Positions 1 to 9,000 of a stretch of DNA of 23,576 nucleotides are shown piece after piece. Below the pieces are notes generated by a model. That model was given only the letters and a program-made list of their open reading frames with translations. It did not search any database and was not told the origin of the DNA. The stretch covers positions 1 to 23,576 of the forward strand of contig JAUCBJ010004482.1 in assembly GCA_032718475.1 (NCBI GenBank). Direction: 5' to 3'. The DNA comes from Nemertoderma westbladi (lineage: Eukaryota > Xenacoelomorpha > Nemertodermatida > Nemertodermatidae). The number at the start of each line of letters is the position of its first letter. Positions within the stretch are counted from its first letter, which is position 1. A program made the position numbers and the translations under genes.

Positions 1-149
1 CCTCGTGGTATTGCACCGCATGGTATTGTACTATGTGGTAGAGCTATTGCACCACGTAGTATTGTACCATGTGGTACAGGTATTATACCTCGTGCTATTG
101 CACCACGTAGTATTGTGCCATATGGTACAGGTATTGCACCACGTAGTAT

Positions 150-975
150 TGTACCACGTGGTACAGGTATTGTACCTCGTGGTATTGTACTATGTGGTAC
201 AGGTATTGTACCTCGTGGTATTGCACCGCGTGGTATTGTACTATGTGGTAGAGCTATTGCACCACGTAGTATTGTACTATGTGGTACAGGTATTGTACCT
301 CGTGGTATTGCACCACGTAGTATTGTGCCATGTGGTACAGGTATTGCACCACGTAGTATTGTACCATGTGGTACAGGTATTGTACCTCGTGGTATTGTAC
401 TATGTGGTACAGATATTACACCACGTAGTATTGTACCATGTGGTGCAGGTATTGTAGCTAGTGCTATTGCACCACGTAGTATTGTACCACGTGGTACAGG
501 TATTGTACCTGGTGGTATTGTACTATGTGGTACAGGTATTGCACCACGTAGTATTGTACTAGGTGGTACAGATATTGCACCACGTAGTATTGTACCATGT
601 GGTACAGGTATTGTAGCTAGTGCTATTGCACCACGTAGTATTGTACCACGTGGTACAGGTATTGTACCTCGTGGTATTGTACTATGTGGTACAGGTATTG
701 CACCACGTAGTATTGTACTATGTGGTACAGATATTGCACCACGTAGTATTGTACCATGTGGTACATGTATTGTACCTCGTGCTATTGCACCACGTAGTAT
801 TGTACCACGTGGTACAGGTATTGTATCTCGTGGTATTGTACTATGTGATACAGGTATTGCACCACGTAGTATTGTACTATGTGGTACAGGTATTGTACCA
901 CGTAGTATTGTACCATGTGGTACAGGTATTGTACCTCGTGCTATTGCACCACGTAGTATTGTACCACGTGGTACA
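150..975. other. Five perfect CACGTG-centred palindromes
   Basis: TGTACCACGTGGTACA is its own reverse complement and occurs at 150-165, 483-498, 642-657, 801-816 and 960-975. Its centre is CACGTG, the canonical E-box bound by basic helix-loop-helix proteins. The related subunit TGTACCATGTGGTACA has an imperfect centre. Whether the sites are bound is unknown; they may simply be a by-product of repeat amplification. Confidence 0.7.
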
Positions 976-1035
976 GGTATTGTACCTCGTGGTATTGTAC
1001 TATGTGGTACAGGTATTGCACCACGTAGTATTGTA
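483..1035. repeat. 159-bp higher-order repeat inside the minisatellite
   Basis: The 16-bp palindrome TGTACCACGTGGTACA begins at 483, 642, 801 and 960, exactly 159 bp apart. The 159-bp block has nine subunits in the order 21, 15, 21, 15, 21, 15, 21, 15, 15 bp (4 x 21 + 5 x 15 = 159), and subunit identities recur in the same order. A further palindrome at 150 is 333 bp before 483, that is two blocks plus one extra 15-bp subunit. The order is lost after about 1035. This is the signature of block-wise amplification, as in higher-order satellites. Confidence 0.85.
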
Positions 1036-1175
1036 CTATGTGGGACAGGTATTATACCTCGTGCTATTGTACTATGTGGTACAGATATTGCACCACGTAG
1101 TATTGTACCATGTGGTACAGATATTGCACCACGTAGTATTGTACCATGTGGTACAGGTATTGAACCACGTTGTTC

Positions 1176-2248
1176 CAGTCTATGTATTTCTTCAATTAAT
1201 CTGAAACTGAAATCGTCTTCCATCTTCCATATACCAATTAAATTCAAGAAAGAAAGTGGTTAAAGTCTAGTGGCCTTTCTAAACTGTGAAAACAATAAAC
1301 CAAACTTTATATCAGTTTGCGGTGAATATCAAATAACAATTTACCTCTCTTTTGATTCCGGGTAGTTCTAGTTATTTTTGGGACAATTTTGGTTCGTGGC
1401 TGTTTCTGCATGTTGATCATTGACGACTCCTTAAAGTTGAAGCAGTGCGTTATAAATTAGTTAAATATAAAACAGTTGGTAACTGAACCATAATTTACAG
1501 CCAGGGCAGACCCTTTGCCATACAATACTGTACCTAATATACAGTACAGATGAAGCTATCTGCTCGTATTTTGTGTGTTTATATGCCTTTATTATATGTA
1601 ATTAATTTAATTTAATATCAGTTCCGGTATTGTAATGTAATAAAGTGTAGAGTTTTTTTCACTAATAATAAAAAAGTAATAATATAAATCTTTCTTTCAC
1701 AAAAACTAGTAACATCTATTAGTCTGTCTTAATAATCCGAATTTTCGAGGAATAGTAATAGCCTATTTTTTCGAGACATATGACAATGACAATTCCTAAC
1801 GTATCCGTTTCATAATATTGACAATAACAGACTCTCTACTATTATGGATCGGTAACAGGCGCTACGTAGGTGATATTAATCTGAATGTGGGGCGAGTCAA
1901 CTGTAAAGCTGTAGAATGCTATGCCCTATGCTATGTTTTGTTGTTGGTATTTTGATGATATTGGTCCTAGGATTGAGTGTGTTTGTGTTATTATTACTTA
2001 GAAATGGCAGACTAATTTGTTGAAATGGTTTGCTTATTCGATATACAGTATATATTTGTAAAAAAAATTAATTGGAAAGTACATAGGAGTAGCGTATAAA
2101 ATTGGTAATTTTGATTTTGTCCGCAGCTGCGTTCCTGTGTTCCTGACATATCCTTAATTTTTTAATATGTACAACCCGCAACCCATAATTTTGTATTTTT
2201 TCAAGATTGCACAGAGAAGATTTGAAGCCACGTCTGTCGTGTAAAGTC
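1176..2248. other. AT-rich spacer without recognised genes
   Basis: About 1.07 kb of AT-rich single-copy-looking sequence. No open frame with recognisable protein similarity, RNA gene or tandem repeat was seen. Poly-A and poly-T runs and a few AATAAA hexamers (near 1291 and 1638) occur, but nothing upstream looks like a gene they could serve. Confidence 0.6.
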
Positions 2249-2286
2249 AGGTCATTATGTCAGGTCAGGTCAGGTATTCTAGGTCA
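2249..2286 (+). promoter_or_regulatory. Cluster of AGGTCA half-sites
   Basis: The hexamer AGGTCA occurs at 2249-2254, 2262-2267, 2267-2272 (overlapping the previous one by one base) and 2281-2286, all in the same orientation. AGGTCA is the consensus half-site of nuclear hormone receptors in animals. The spacings (7 bp, overlap, 8 bp) are not the classical DR1-DR5 set, and a slipped CAGGT pentamer explains two of the four. It lies just upstream of the LINE leader, so a promoter role is conceivable but unproven. Confidence 0.25.
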
Positions 2287-2302
2287 TTGATCAAGAAAAC
2301 TT

Positions 2303-2434
2303 GCCACCTCCATGCAGCATAAAGGAGGTGCCACCTGTAGCTGCATAGACCCTCTTACTAGGGCAAATCTGGTCCTGTAACTAGGACCCCCTTCGTTCTG
2401 GGATAAGGACGCCCTTGGTCCTGGATTAAGGACC
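2303..2434 (+). other. Hairpin cluster at LINE 5' end, loops of six bases
   Basis: Four simple hairpins follow one another: CACCTCC 2305-2311 with GGAGGTG 2324-2330; CCCT 2350-2353 with AGGG 2360-2363; GGTCCT 2371-2376 with AGGACC 2383-2388; and GGTCCT 2417-2422 with AGGACC 2429-2434. The last three each enclose exactly six bases (CTTACT, GTAACT, GGATTA). A short direct repeat, GCCACCT, begins at 2303 and 2330. Structured 5' leaders, some containing self-cleaving HDV-like ribozymes, are known in several non-LTR families. I see the hairpins but not a convincing ribozyme double pseudoknot. Confidence 0.6.
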
Positions 2435-2450
2435 CATATACTTGGCTGCA

Positions 2451-2680
2451 GGGGTATATGGCCTGACCAGGCAGATGGTGATCTACCAATGGCTGGTCAG
2501 GAGTAGAGTGTTCTCATGTCCACTCTGAGAGCACTTCACTGCGACCTGCACCTGGCAGCAAGGGTACAGGGCATGACCCAGCAGATGAGCTGCAACAGCC
2601 AATGGTGGGTCATGTACGCCAGAGTAGATATGGGTGATGGGCCTCATATCTGACTCCATTGCGACACCCACCCTGTGGAA
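2451..2680 (+). repeat. Diverged direct repeat carrying paired hairpins in LINE leader
   Basis: Two diverged copies of a 110-120 bp module lie at about 2451-2552 and 2566-2680. They are aligned by GCAGATG (2471 and 2581), CCAATGG (2486 and 2599), GAGTAGA (2501 and 2622) and TTGCGAC or CTGCGAC (2539 and 2659). Each contains stem A then stem B. In copy 1, stem A is CCTGACCAG 2462-2470 with CTGGTCAGG 2493-2501, and stem B is AGAGTG 2505-2510 with CACTCT 2521-2526. In copy 2, stem A is CATGACCCA 2572-2580 with TGGGTCATG 2606-2614, and stem B is AGATATG 2626-2632 with CATATCT 2645-2651. The copies differ in sequence in both arms, yet pairing is kept. I infer a conserved RNA or DNA structure. Confidence 0.65.
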
Positions 2681-2889
2681 TGGCAAACCAGGGTGTGGTA
2701 TTTGCCCCGAGAGCTGACTCGGCAAAAAAGCACCCCCCAACCCCCACTATGGATTAAATTAGCAATGCGGAGGTCCGGCCACTAGAGGCCAGTGGAATTA
2801 CCGGACACAATCGGCCTCACAGGCGTCAGTTAACTCCTGACCGGCTGCCTGTCTCACCCCCTACTGGAGAGAGAGCAGCCAACAATTCT

Positions 2890-5490
2890 TTGAGTCCCTT
2901 TCCTGATGACCTTTCTGGCCCAAACCCTGGGTCACCAGGAAGGCCAGATTGTGATGGGGAGAGGGATTCTGGAGTTGGAGGCTACTCTCATGTTCCACCC
3001 CGACCAACAAAGCCATTGGTGAATCTGAGGCAAGTCACAAGACTAGCCTCAGTAAACACCCTAACACTCGGGTCCCCAATGCGACAAGGTGAGCTGACTG
3101 CCTTGGCAGATAAGCTTTCTCTTAGCGCAGTGGGTGTTCAAGAGCACCGAATGCAGACTGGACAGACTGATGAGGTTCTGATTAAGGACATGGGGGGTGG
3201 TTGGCGACTCGCCCTCGCGTCAGCAGATGATAGTGGCAATGGTGGAATTGGTCTATTGATGAATCCAACTGCACATGCAGCATTGGACAAAATAGACCAA
3301 ATCTCTAACCGCATCATCCGTTGCCACTTCTCATGTTCTGGAAGACTGGCTAAGAAGTTTCCTAAGGTGGTTCTGATTGTGTGCTACTCTCCAACTAGTG
3401 TTGCCCCTGTAGAGGAGGTGGAAAATTTCTACCACAATCTACAAGCAGCTACTGATGGAGTGGATCAACATGCATTCTTAACATTCCTGGGAGACTTTAA
3501 TGCAAGTCTGCATCAATCACCTACATCGCCCTGGGTCTATAGCAATAGTGTTAACCGAAATTCTGTCCATCTTCAGGATTTTATCTCTGGAAATGGATTG
3601 TTTTCGGCTGGAACCCAGTTCAAGAAGCGAACTGGAAAGCTATGGACTCATAGTGGACCCAGTGGTCACAAGTCCCAGATAGACCATATTCTGTTTCGTA
3701 GGAAATACAGGAGCTCTATACAAGACTGTAATGCATTTACACTTCGACCCTTCTCCAGTGATCACCGCCTTATTGTGGCCAAGGTAAGACTTAGTCTGCG
3801 TGCTAGCAGAACAACGAAATCTGCCTTGCCACGGCATGACTGGTCCTCTCTGTTGCAACAGCCAAGTGTGAGATCCAGCTTCACACTACAGCTGAGCAAC
3901 AGGTATGAGGCTCTTGCCTCTGAGGCGGCAGATCACTGTGAGGGCTATACTGCCTTTACAGAAGCAGTTAAGTTAGCAGCTGCAGAAACAGTTCCTGTAT
4001 ACCCTCGAAACAGGAAAAGGGCCCCCTGGACTGACAACAAAATTCAGAAGTGCCGAAATGACCTTCATAAGGCGCAGAAAGAGTCCCGACTCAAACAGAC
4101 TACAGCGGCCAAGAATGCAGTTAAAGCTGCATCTAGGTCCCTGAACAGGCAGTACTCTGTTAATCTACAGGAGCTAATAAACCAACAGGTTGATGCCATC
4201 AATGATGCTGACGACAGCAGGCAATCATCCCAGGCATGGAAATCGATCAATCTGCTTACTGGGCGGAAAAGCCAACCAACCACCAAGGTTAAGGCTGAAT
4301 CACCAGCCGATCGCCTCAATGGCTGGAAAGCCCACTTTGAAAAGCTCCTCAATAATGACAGGGTATTGCCTGATAACTTTATAGAAGTAAAAGTGTCTGA
4401 GTCTGTACTCCCAGATATTCCCATTGGCGATATCTCCTTTGCAGAAGTGAAGGCTGCTGCAAAGAGCATTAAGACCAATCGTGCCAGTGGAGTAGATGGT
4501 GTTCCCCCTGAGGTCTTTAAAATACCTGAGTGTTTAAAACTCATCTATCCCATCATAGTAGACATGTACCGTACAACAAGAGTCCCACAAGAAATGAAAA
4601 CAAATAAGTTGGTGCCAGTTCCCAAGAAGGGCAACCTAACACTCTATGGTTCTTTTCGGGGAATCTCATTGATCTCGATTGCTGCAAAACTATACAATAG
4701 AATTCTATTAAATCGCATCAGGGATCCCATTGAGAGACTGCTACGTGGAAATCAGAATGGGTTCCGTAAAGGTCGTGGGACCATGGAGCCCATTTTGGCA
4801 CTTAGAAGGATAATTGAAGAGTTATCAAAAAAGAAAGACAGGCATCTGGCTGTTATCTTTGTTGACTTCTTCAAGGCCTTTGATTCAGTCTCTCGCTCAC
4901 GTATGTTCAGCATACTTTCATTATATGGGATTCCTGATGAAATTATTGCAGCAATCAGATCAGTATACGATGGTTCGACAACATTTGTGTCTACTGTTGA
5001 CGGTGACACAGAACCATTTGAAGTGTTATGGGGCGTCCTCCAAGGAGACACACTTGCACCATTCTTGTTCATTATTGTGGTTGACTATGTTCTACGCATG
5101 TCCTTAGATCATCATAATGATGATGGGGTGATGATAACTCCACCTACTGGCTCCAGAAGTCGAGGAAATCCTGCCAAGTACCTAACTGATCTAGACTTTG
5201 CTGATGACTTAGGAGTACTCTCAGAATCATTAGAGGGAGCCCAGCGGCTCCTCAGCTCATTAGAACATGCTGCTTCTAGTGTTGGTCTTTTTATTAACTC
5301 CAGAAAGACCAAAATTCTGACAGTTAACTTTGAAAGTCCTCAGCAAGTCTCTGATCGGATGAGCATAAGCTCAAAGGATGGTATGCTTGAGCATGTGGAC
5401 GACTTCTGTTACCTGGGATCATGGATCCGGAAGTCAGGAGAGGACCTTCGAATACGTAAGGGAGGGAAAGGCATGGGCAGCCTTGAATAG
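2890..5490 (+). CDS. LINE endonuclease-reverse transcriptase ORF (frameshifted near its 3' end)
   Basis: This 866-codon frame encodes the replication protein of the LINE: an endonuclease that nicks target DNA and a reverse transcriptase that primes on the nick. Endonuclease, about residues 50-300: Asn55 in ASVNTL, Glu85 in VQEHR, GGIGLL 118-123, GDFNA 201-205, QIDHI 263-267 and the SDHR motif with Asp291-His292. The catalytic set looks complete. A basic, Gln- and Ser-rich linker follows (about 300-480). Reverse transcriptase, about 520-846: GVDGVPPEVF, FRGISLI, NGFRKGRGT, box A with Asp659 in FVDFFKAFDSV, GVLQGDTLAPFLF 715-727, the catalytic FADD 770-773, then GLFINSRKTKIL and FCYLGSWI. Translation runs off-frame near 5465 and stops at 5490, losing the C-terminal part found in another frame. 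The start at 2890 is a TTG codon. The frame is open from 2758 with no ATG until 3079, which would remove the 63 residues before the endonuclease, including Asn55. A non-AUG start, or initiation upstream with a lost start, is therefore likely. Confidence 0.88.
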   Translation: MSPFPDDLSGPNPGSPGRPDCDGERDSGVGGYSHVPPRPTKPLVNLRQVTRLASVNTLTLGSPMRQGELTALADKLSLSAVGVQEHRMQTGQTDEVLIKDMGGGWRLALASADDSGNGGIGLLMNPTAHAALDKIDQISNRIIRCHFSCSGRLAKKFPKVVLIVCYSPTSVAPVEEVENFYHNLQAATDGVDQHAFLTFLGDFNASLHQSPTSPWVYSNSVNRNSVHLQDFISGNGLFSAGTQFKKRTGKLWTHSGPSGHKSQIDHILFRRKYRSSIQDCNAFTLRPFSSDHRLIVAKVRLSLRASRTTKSALPRHDWSSLLQQPSVRSSFTLQLSNRYEALASEAADHCEGYTAFTEAVKLAAAETVPVYPRNRKRAPWTDNKIQKCRNDLHKAQKESRLKQTTAAKNAVKAASRSLNRQYSVNLQELINQQVDAINDADDSRQSSQAWKSINLLTGRKSQPTTKVKAESPADRLNGWKAHFEKLLNNDRVLPDNFIEVKVSESVLPDIPIGDISFAEVKAAAKSIKTNRASGVDGVPPEVFKIPECLKLIYPIIVDMYRTTRVPQEMKTNKLVPVPKKGNLTLYGSFRGISLISIAAKLYNRILLNRIRDPIERLLRGNQNGFRKGRGTMEPILALRRIIEELSKKKDRHLAVIFVDFFKAFDSVSRSRMFSILSLYGIPDEIIAAIRSVYDGSTTFVSTVDGDTEPFEVLWGVLQGDTLAPFLFIIVVDYVLRMSLDHHNDDGVMITPPTGSRSRGNPAKYLTDLDFADDLGVLSESLEGAQRLLSSLEHAASSVGLFINSRKTKILTVNFESPQQVSDRMSISSKDGMLEHVDDFCYLGSWIRKSGEDLRIRKGGKGMGSLE

Positions 5491-5980
5491 GCTTTCCAGG
5501 ATTTGGAAGTCACCTAGAATTAATCGGAAACTTAAGGTCCGATTATTTAGAGCAGCAGTAGTTCCAGTACTCCTCTACGGGAGTCCATGCTGGGCTCTAA
5601 CTGCTGAGGACACCAAATCTCTGGATGGCACATTCACAAGAATGCTACGCCGGGTACATTGTGTCAAGTACAATGCACACATCTCCAACCAGACACTATA
5701 TAACATTGGAGGTGTCTCATTGGTTCCCCCAAGCTTGACACTAGAACTAAATCGCCTCCGCTTTGCAGGACATTGCTTTCGCCGTGAGGACCAGCCAGTG
5801 CATAATCTTGTACTTTGGCAGCCTCATGGAGTGAATAAGTATGGTGGACAGCCCATGACCTTCTTGAGACGCATCTTAAAGGACACTGGCCTTAAAGATG
5901 CGGATGATCTAGCAAATGTCATGGGTGATAGGGAGTTGTGGCGGTGCAATTTTGTTGACAAGCCGGCACAGCATTCTTAA
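5461..5980 (+). pseudogene. C-terminal part of LINE reverse transcriptase in shifted frame
   Basis: The frame that continues the LINE protein after the break. It shows the motifs expected downstream of the YLGS box: KAWAALNRLSRIWKS, LFRAAVVPVLLYGSPCWALT, TRMLRRV, then RLRFAGHCFRREDQP and a terminal segment ending in DRELWRCNFVDKPAQHS before TAA at 5978-5980. The upstream frame is cut at 5461-5470 within the purine run AAGGGAGGGAAAGG. A single-base insertion or a duplication of four bases (GGGA) would explain the shift; programmed frameshifting is not suggested because no slippery heptamer with a downstream structure is evident. An ATG at 5378 opens this frame earlier but lies inside the upstream frame and is not a real start. 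A sequencing error in the G/A run is a live alternative. Confidence 0.8.
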
Positions 5981-6069
5981 AAATGCAGCTGCAATGCAGC
6001 ATGCCGATCCTAGTAGTAGTCGTGTAAAGAAATTAGTAGTCCACCACAGCAGTAATACTTTGACTTATA
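5981..6069 (+). other. LINE 3' UTR, TAG-repeat tail and junction to minisatellite
   Basis: After the stop come about 27 bases also found in the truncated copy near 22450-22475 (TGCAGCTGCRATGCAGCATG), then TAGTAGTAGT at 6011-6020. Short 3' UTRs ending in a small tandem repeat are typical of RTE-type LINEs. The last about 50 bases before 6070 match neither the LINE copy nor the 55-bp unit and form the junction. Confidence 0.6.
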
Positions 6070-9000
6070 TATGTTACGTTTGGTCTGGAGTGTTAGCTGA
6101 CCCTTTATTTGGCGTATAGCTGATATTGCTACGTTTGGTCTGGACTGTTAGCTGACCATTTATTTGGCGTATAGCTGATATTGCTACGTTTGGTCTGGAC
6201 TGTTAGCTGACCCTTTATTTGGCGTATAGCTGATATTGCTACGTTTGGTCTGGACTGTTAGCTGACCATTTATTTGGCGTCTAGCTGATATTGCTACGTT
6301 TGGTCTGGACTGTTAGCTGACCCTTTATTTGGCGTATAACTGATATTGCTACGTTTGGTCTGGACTGTTAGCTGACCATTTATTTGGCGTATAGCTGATA
6401 TTGCTACGTTTGGTCTGGACTGTTAGCTGACCCTTTATTTGGCGTATAGCTGATATTGCTACGTTTGGTCTGGACTGTTAGCTGACCCTTTATTTGGCGT
6501 ATAGCTGATATTGCTACGTTTGGTCTGGACTGTTAGCTGACCCTTTATTTGGCGTATAGCTGATATTGCTACGTTTGGTCTGGACTGTTAGCTGACCCTT
6601 TATTTGGCGTATAGCTGATATTGCTACGTTTGGTCTGGACTGTTAGCTGACCCTTTATTTGGCGTATAGCTGATATTGCTACGTTTGGTCTGGACTGTTA
6701 GCTGACCCTTTATTTGGCGTATAACTGATATTGCTACGTTTGGTCTGGACTGTTAGCTGACCCTTTATTTGGCGTATAGCTGATATTGCTACGTTTGGTC
6801 TGGACTGTTAGCTGACCCTTTATTTGGCGTATAACTGATATTGCTACGTTTGGTCTGGACTGTTAGCTGACCCTTTATTTGGCGTATAGCTGATATTGCT
6901 ACGTTTGGTCTGGACTGTTAGCTGACCCTTTATTTGGCGTATAGCTGATATTGCTACGTTTGGTCTGGACTGTTAGCTGACCCTTTATTTGGCGTATAGC
7001 TGATATTGCTACGTTTGGTCTGGACTGTTAGCTGACCCTTTATTTGGCGTATAGCTGATATTGCTACGTTTGGTCTGGACTGTTAGCTGACCCTTTATTT
7101 GGCGTATAACTGATATTGCTACGTTTGGTCTGGACTGTTAGCTGACCCTTTATTTGGCGTATAGCTGATATTGCTACGTTTGGTCTGGACTGTTAGCTGA
7201 CCCTTTATTTGGCGTATAACTGATATTGCTACGTTTGGTCTGGACTGTTAGCTGACCCTTTATTTGGCGTATAGCTGATATTGCTACGTTTGGTCTGGAC
7301 TGTTAGCTGACCCTTTATTTGGCGTATAGCTGATATTGCTACGTTTGGTCTGGACTGTTAGCTGACCATTTATTTGGCGTATAGCTGATATTGCTACGTT
7401 TGGTCTGGACTGTTAGCTGACCATTTATTTGGCGTATAGCTGATATTGCTACGTTTGGTCTGGACTGTTAGCTGACCCTTTATTTGGCGTATAGCTGATA
7501 TTGCTACGTTTGGTCTGGACTGTTAGCTGACCCTTTATTTGGCGTATAGCTGATATTGCTACGTTTGGTCTGGACTGTTAGCTGACCCTTTATTTGGCGT
7601 ATAGCTGATATTGCTACGTTTGGTCTGGACTGTTAGCTGACCCTTTATTTGGCGTATAACTGATATTGCTACGTTTGGTCTGGACTGTTAGCTGACCATT
7701 TATTTGGCGTATAGCTGATATTGCTACGTTTGGTCTGGACTGTTAGCTGACCCTTTATTTGGCGTATAGCTGATATTGCTACGTTTGGTCTGGACTGTTA
7801 GCTGACCCTTTATTTGGCGTATAGCTGATATTGCTACGTTTGGTCTGGATTGTTAGCTGACCCTTTATTTGGCGTATAACTGATATTGCTACGTTTGGTC
7901 TGGACTGTTAGCTGACCATTTATTTGGCGTATAGCTGATATTGCTACGTTTGGTCTGGACTGTTAGCTGACCCTTTATTTGGCGTATAGCTGATATTGCT
8001 ACGTTTGGTCTGGACTGTTAGCTGACCCTTTATTTGGCGTATAACTGATATTGCTACGTTTGGTCTGGACTGTTAGCTGACCCTTTATTTGGCGTATAGC
8101 TGATATTGCTACGTTTGGTCTGGACTGTTAGCTGACCCTTTATTTGGCGTATAGCTGATATTGCTACGTTTGGTCTGGACTGTTAGCTGACCCTTTATTT
8201 GGCGTATAACTGATATTGCTACGTTTGGTCTGGACTGTTAGCTGACCATTTATTTGGCGTATAGCTGATATTGCTACGTTTGGTCTGGACTGTTAGCTGA
8301 CCCTTTATTTGGCGTATAACTGATATTGCTACGTTTGGTCTGGACTGTTAGCTGACCATTTATTTGGCGTATAGCTGATATTGCTACGTTTGGTCTGGAC
8401 TGTTAGCTGACCCTTTATTTGGCGTATAGCTGATATTGCTACGTTTGGTCTGGACTGTTAGCTGACCATTTATTTGGCGTATAGCTGATATTGCTACGTT
8501 TGGTCTGGACTGTTAGCTGACCCTTTATTTGGCGTATAGCTGATATTGCTACGTTTGGTCTGGACTGTTAGCTGACCCTTTATTTGGCGTATAGCTGATA
8601 TTGCTACGTTTGGTTTGGACTGTTAGCTGACCCTTTATTTGGCGTATAGCTGATATTGCTACGTTTGGTCTGGACTGTTAGCTGACCCTTTATTTGGCGT
8701 ATAGCTGATATTGCTACGTTTGGTTTGGACTGTTAGCTGACCCTTTATTTGGCGTCTAGCTGATATTGCTACGTTTGGTCTGGACTGTTAGCTGACCATT
8801 TATTTGGCGTCTAGCTGATATTGCTACGTTTGGTCTGGACTGTTAGCTGACCCTTTATTTGGCGTATAGCTGATATTGCTACGTTTGGTCTGGACTGTTA
8901 GCTGACCCTTTATTTGGCGTATAGCTGATATTGCTACGTTTGGTCTGGACTGTTAGCTGACCCTTTATTTGGCGTATAGCTGATATTGCTACGTTTGGTT

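Larger units (their letters stand above)
1..1175. repeat. Minisatellite of 15-bp and 21-bp subunits (right end of array)
   Basis: The stretch is made of 15-bp subunits such as GGTATTGTACTATGT and 21-bp subunits that are the same core preceded by GGTACA. The array is already running at base 1, so its left end lies outside the window. It decays at about 1165-1175, where the pattern is lost in TTGTTCCAGTC. Subunit variants differ at a few positions (GTACCTCGT, GTACTATGT, GCACCACGT, GTACCATGT, GTACCACGT). Both subunit lengths are multiples of three and + strand stops are absent, so long + frames stay open through it, one of them to 1263. Their translations are pure low-complexity periodicity (for example GTGIVPRGIVLCGTGIAPRS). 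I read it as noncoding satellite DNA; a repeat protein cannot be strictly excluded without transcript data. Confidence 0.93.
2290..6020 (+). mobile_element. Non-LTR retrotransposon (LINE), nearly full length, RTE-like
   Basis: The element has a GC-richer leader (about 2290-2890), one long endonuclease plus reverse transcriptase frame (2890-5490), a frameshifted continuation to 5980, a very short 3' UTR and a TAGTAGTAGT tail at 6011-6020. The 3' end can be placed because a second copy at 22068-22475 stays alignable only up to ATGCAGCATGCCGAT (ends near 6007 and 22475). Features that favour the RTE-like group are a single large ORF, an N-terminal apurinic-type endonuclease, a FADD reverse transcriptase box followed by GLFINSRKTK, the LLYGSPCWALT motif, no RNase H, and a tail of short tandem repeats. 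Clade assignment is from memory of motifs, not a tree. The 5' boundary is an estimate: base composition and hairpin density change near 2290-2300. No clear target-site duplication was identified. Confidence 0.85.

Noticed and set aside
5-1263. Repeat-protein ORFs (150, 194 and 382 codons) over the 5' minisatellite
   Set aside because: More than one + frame is open over the same repeat because subunits are 15 and 21 bp, and the frame at 115 runs into ordinary spacer. Nothing favours one frame as coding.
2290-2500. HDV-like ribozyme at the LINE 5' end
   Set aside because: Several hairpins are present, but I could not place the five helices of a nested double pseudoknot or the catalytic cytosine. 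Kept as a hypothesis under the hairpin finding, not as a feature.
2483-2740. 85-codon - strand ORF
   Set aside because: It lies antisense across the structured LINE leader, has no recognisable domain, and is explained by the GC-rich repeat modules.
4065-4544. Antisense ORFs inside the LINE (also 3640-3858, 4752-5072, 5112-5312)
   Set aside because: Shadows of the well-supported + strand endonuclease-reverse transcriptase frame; no motifs of their own.
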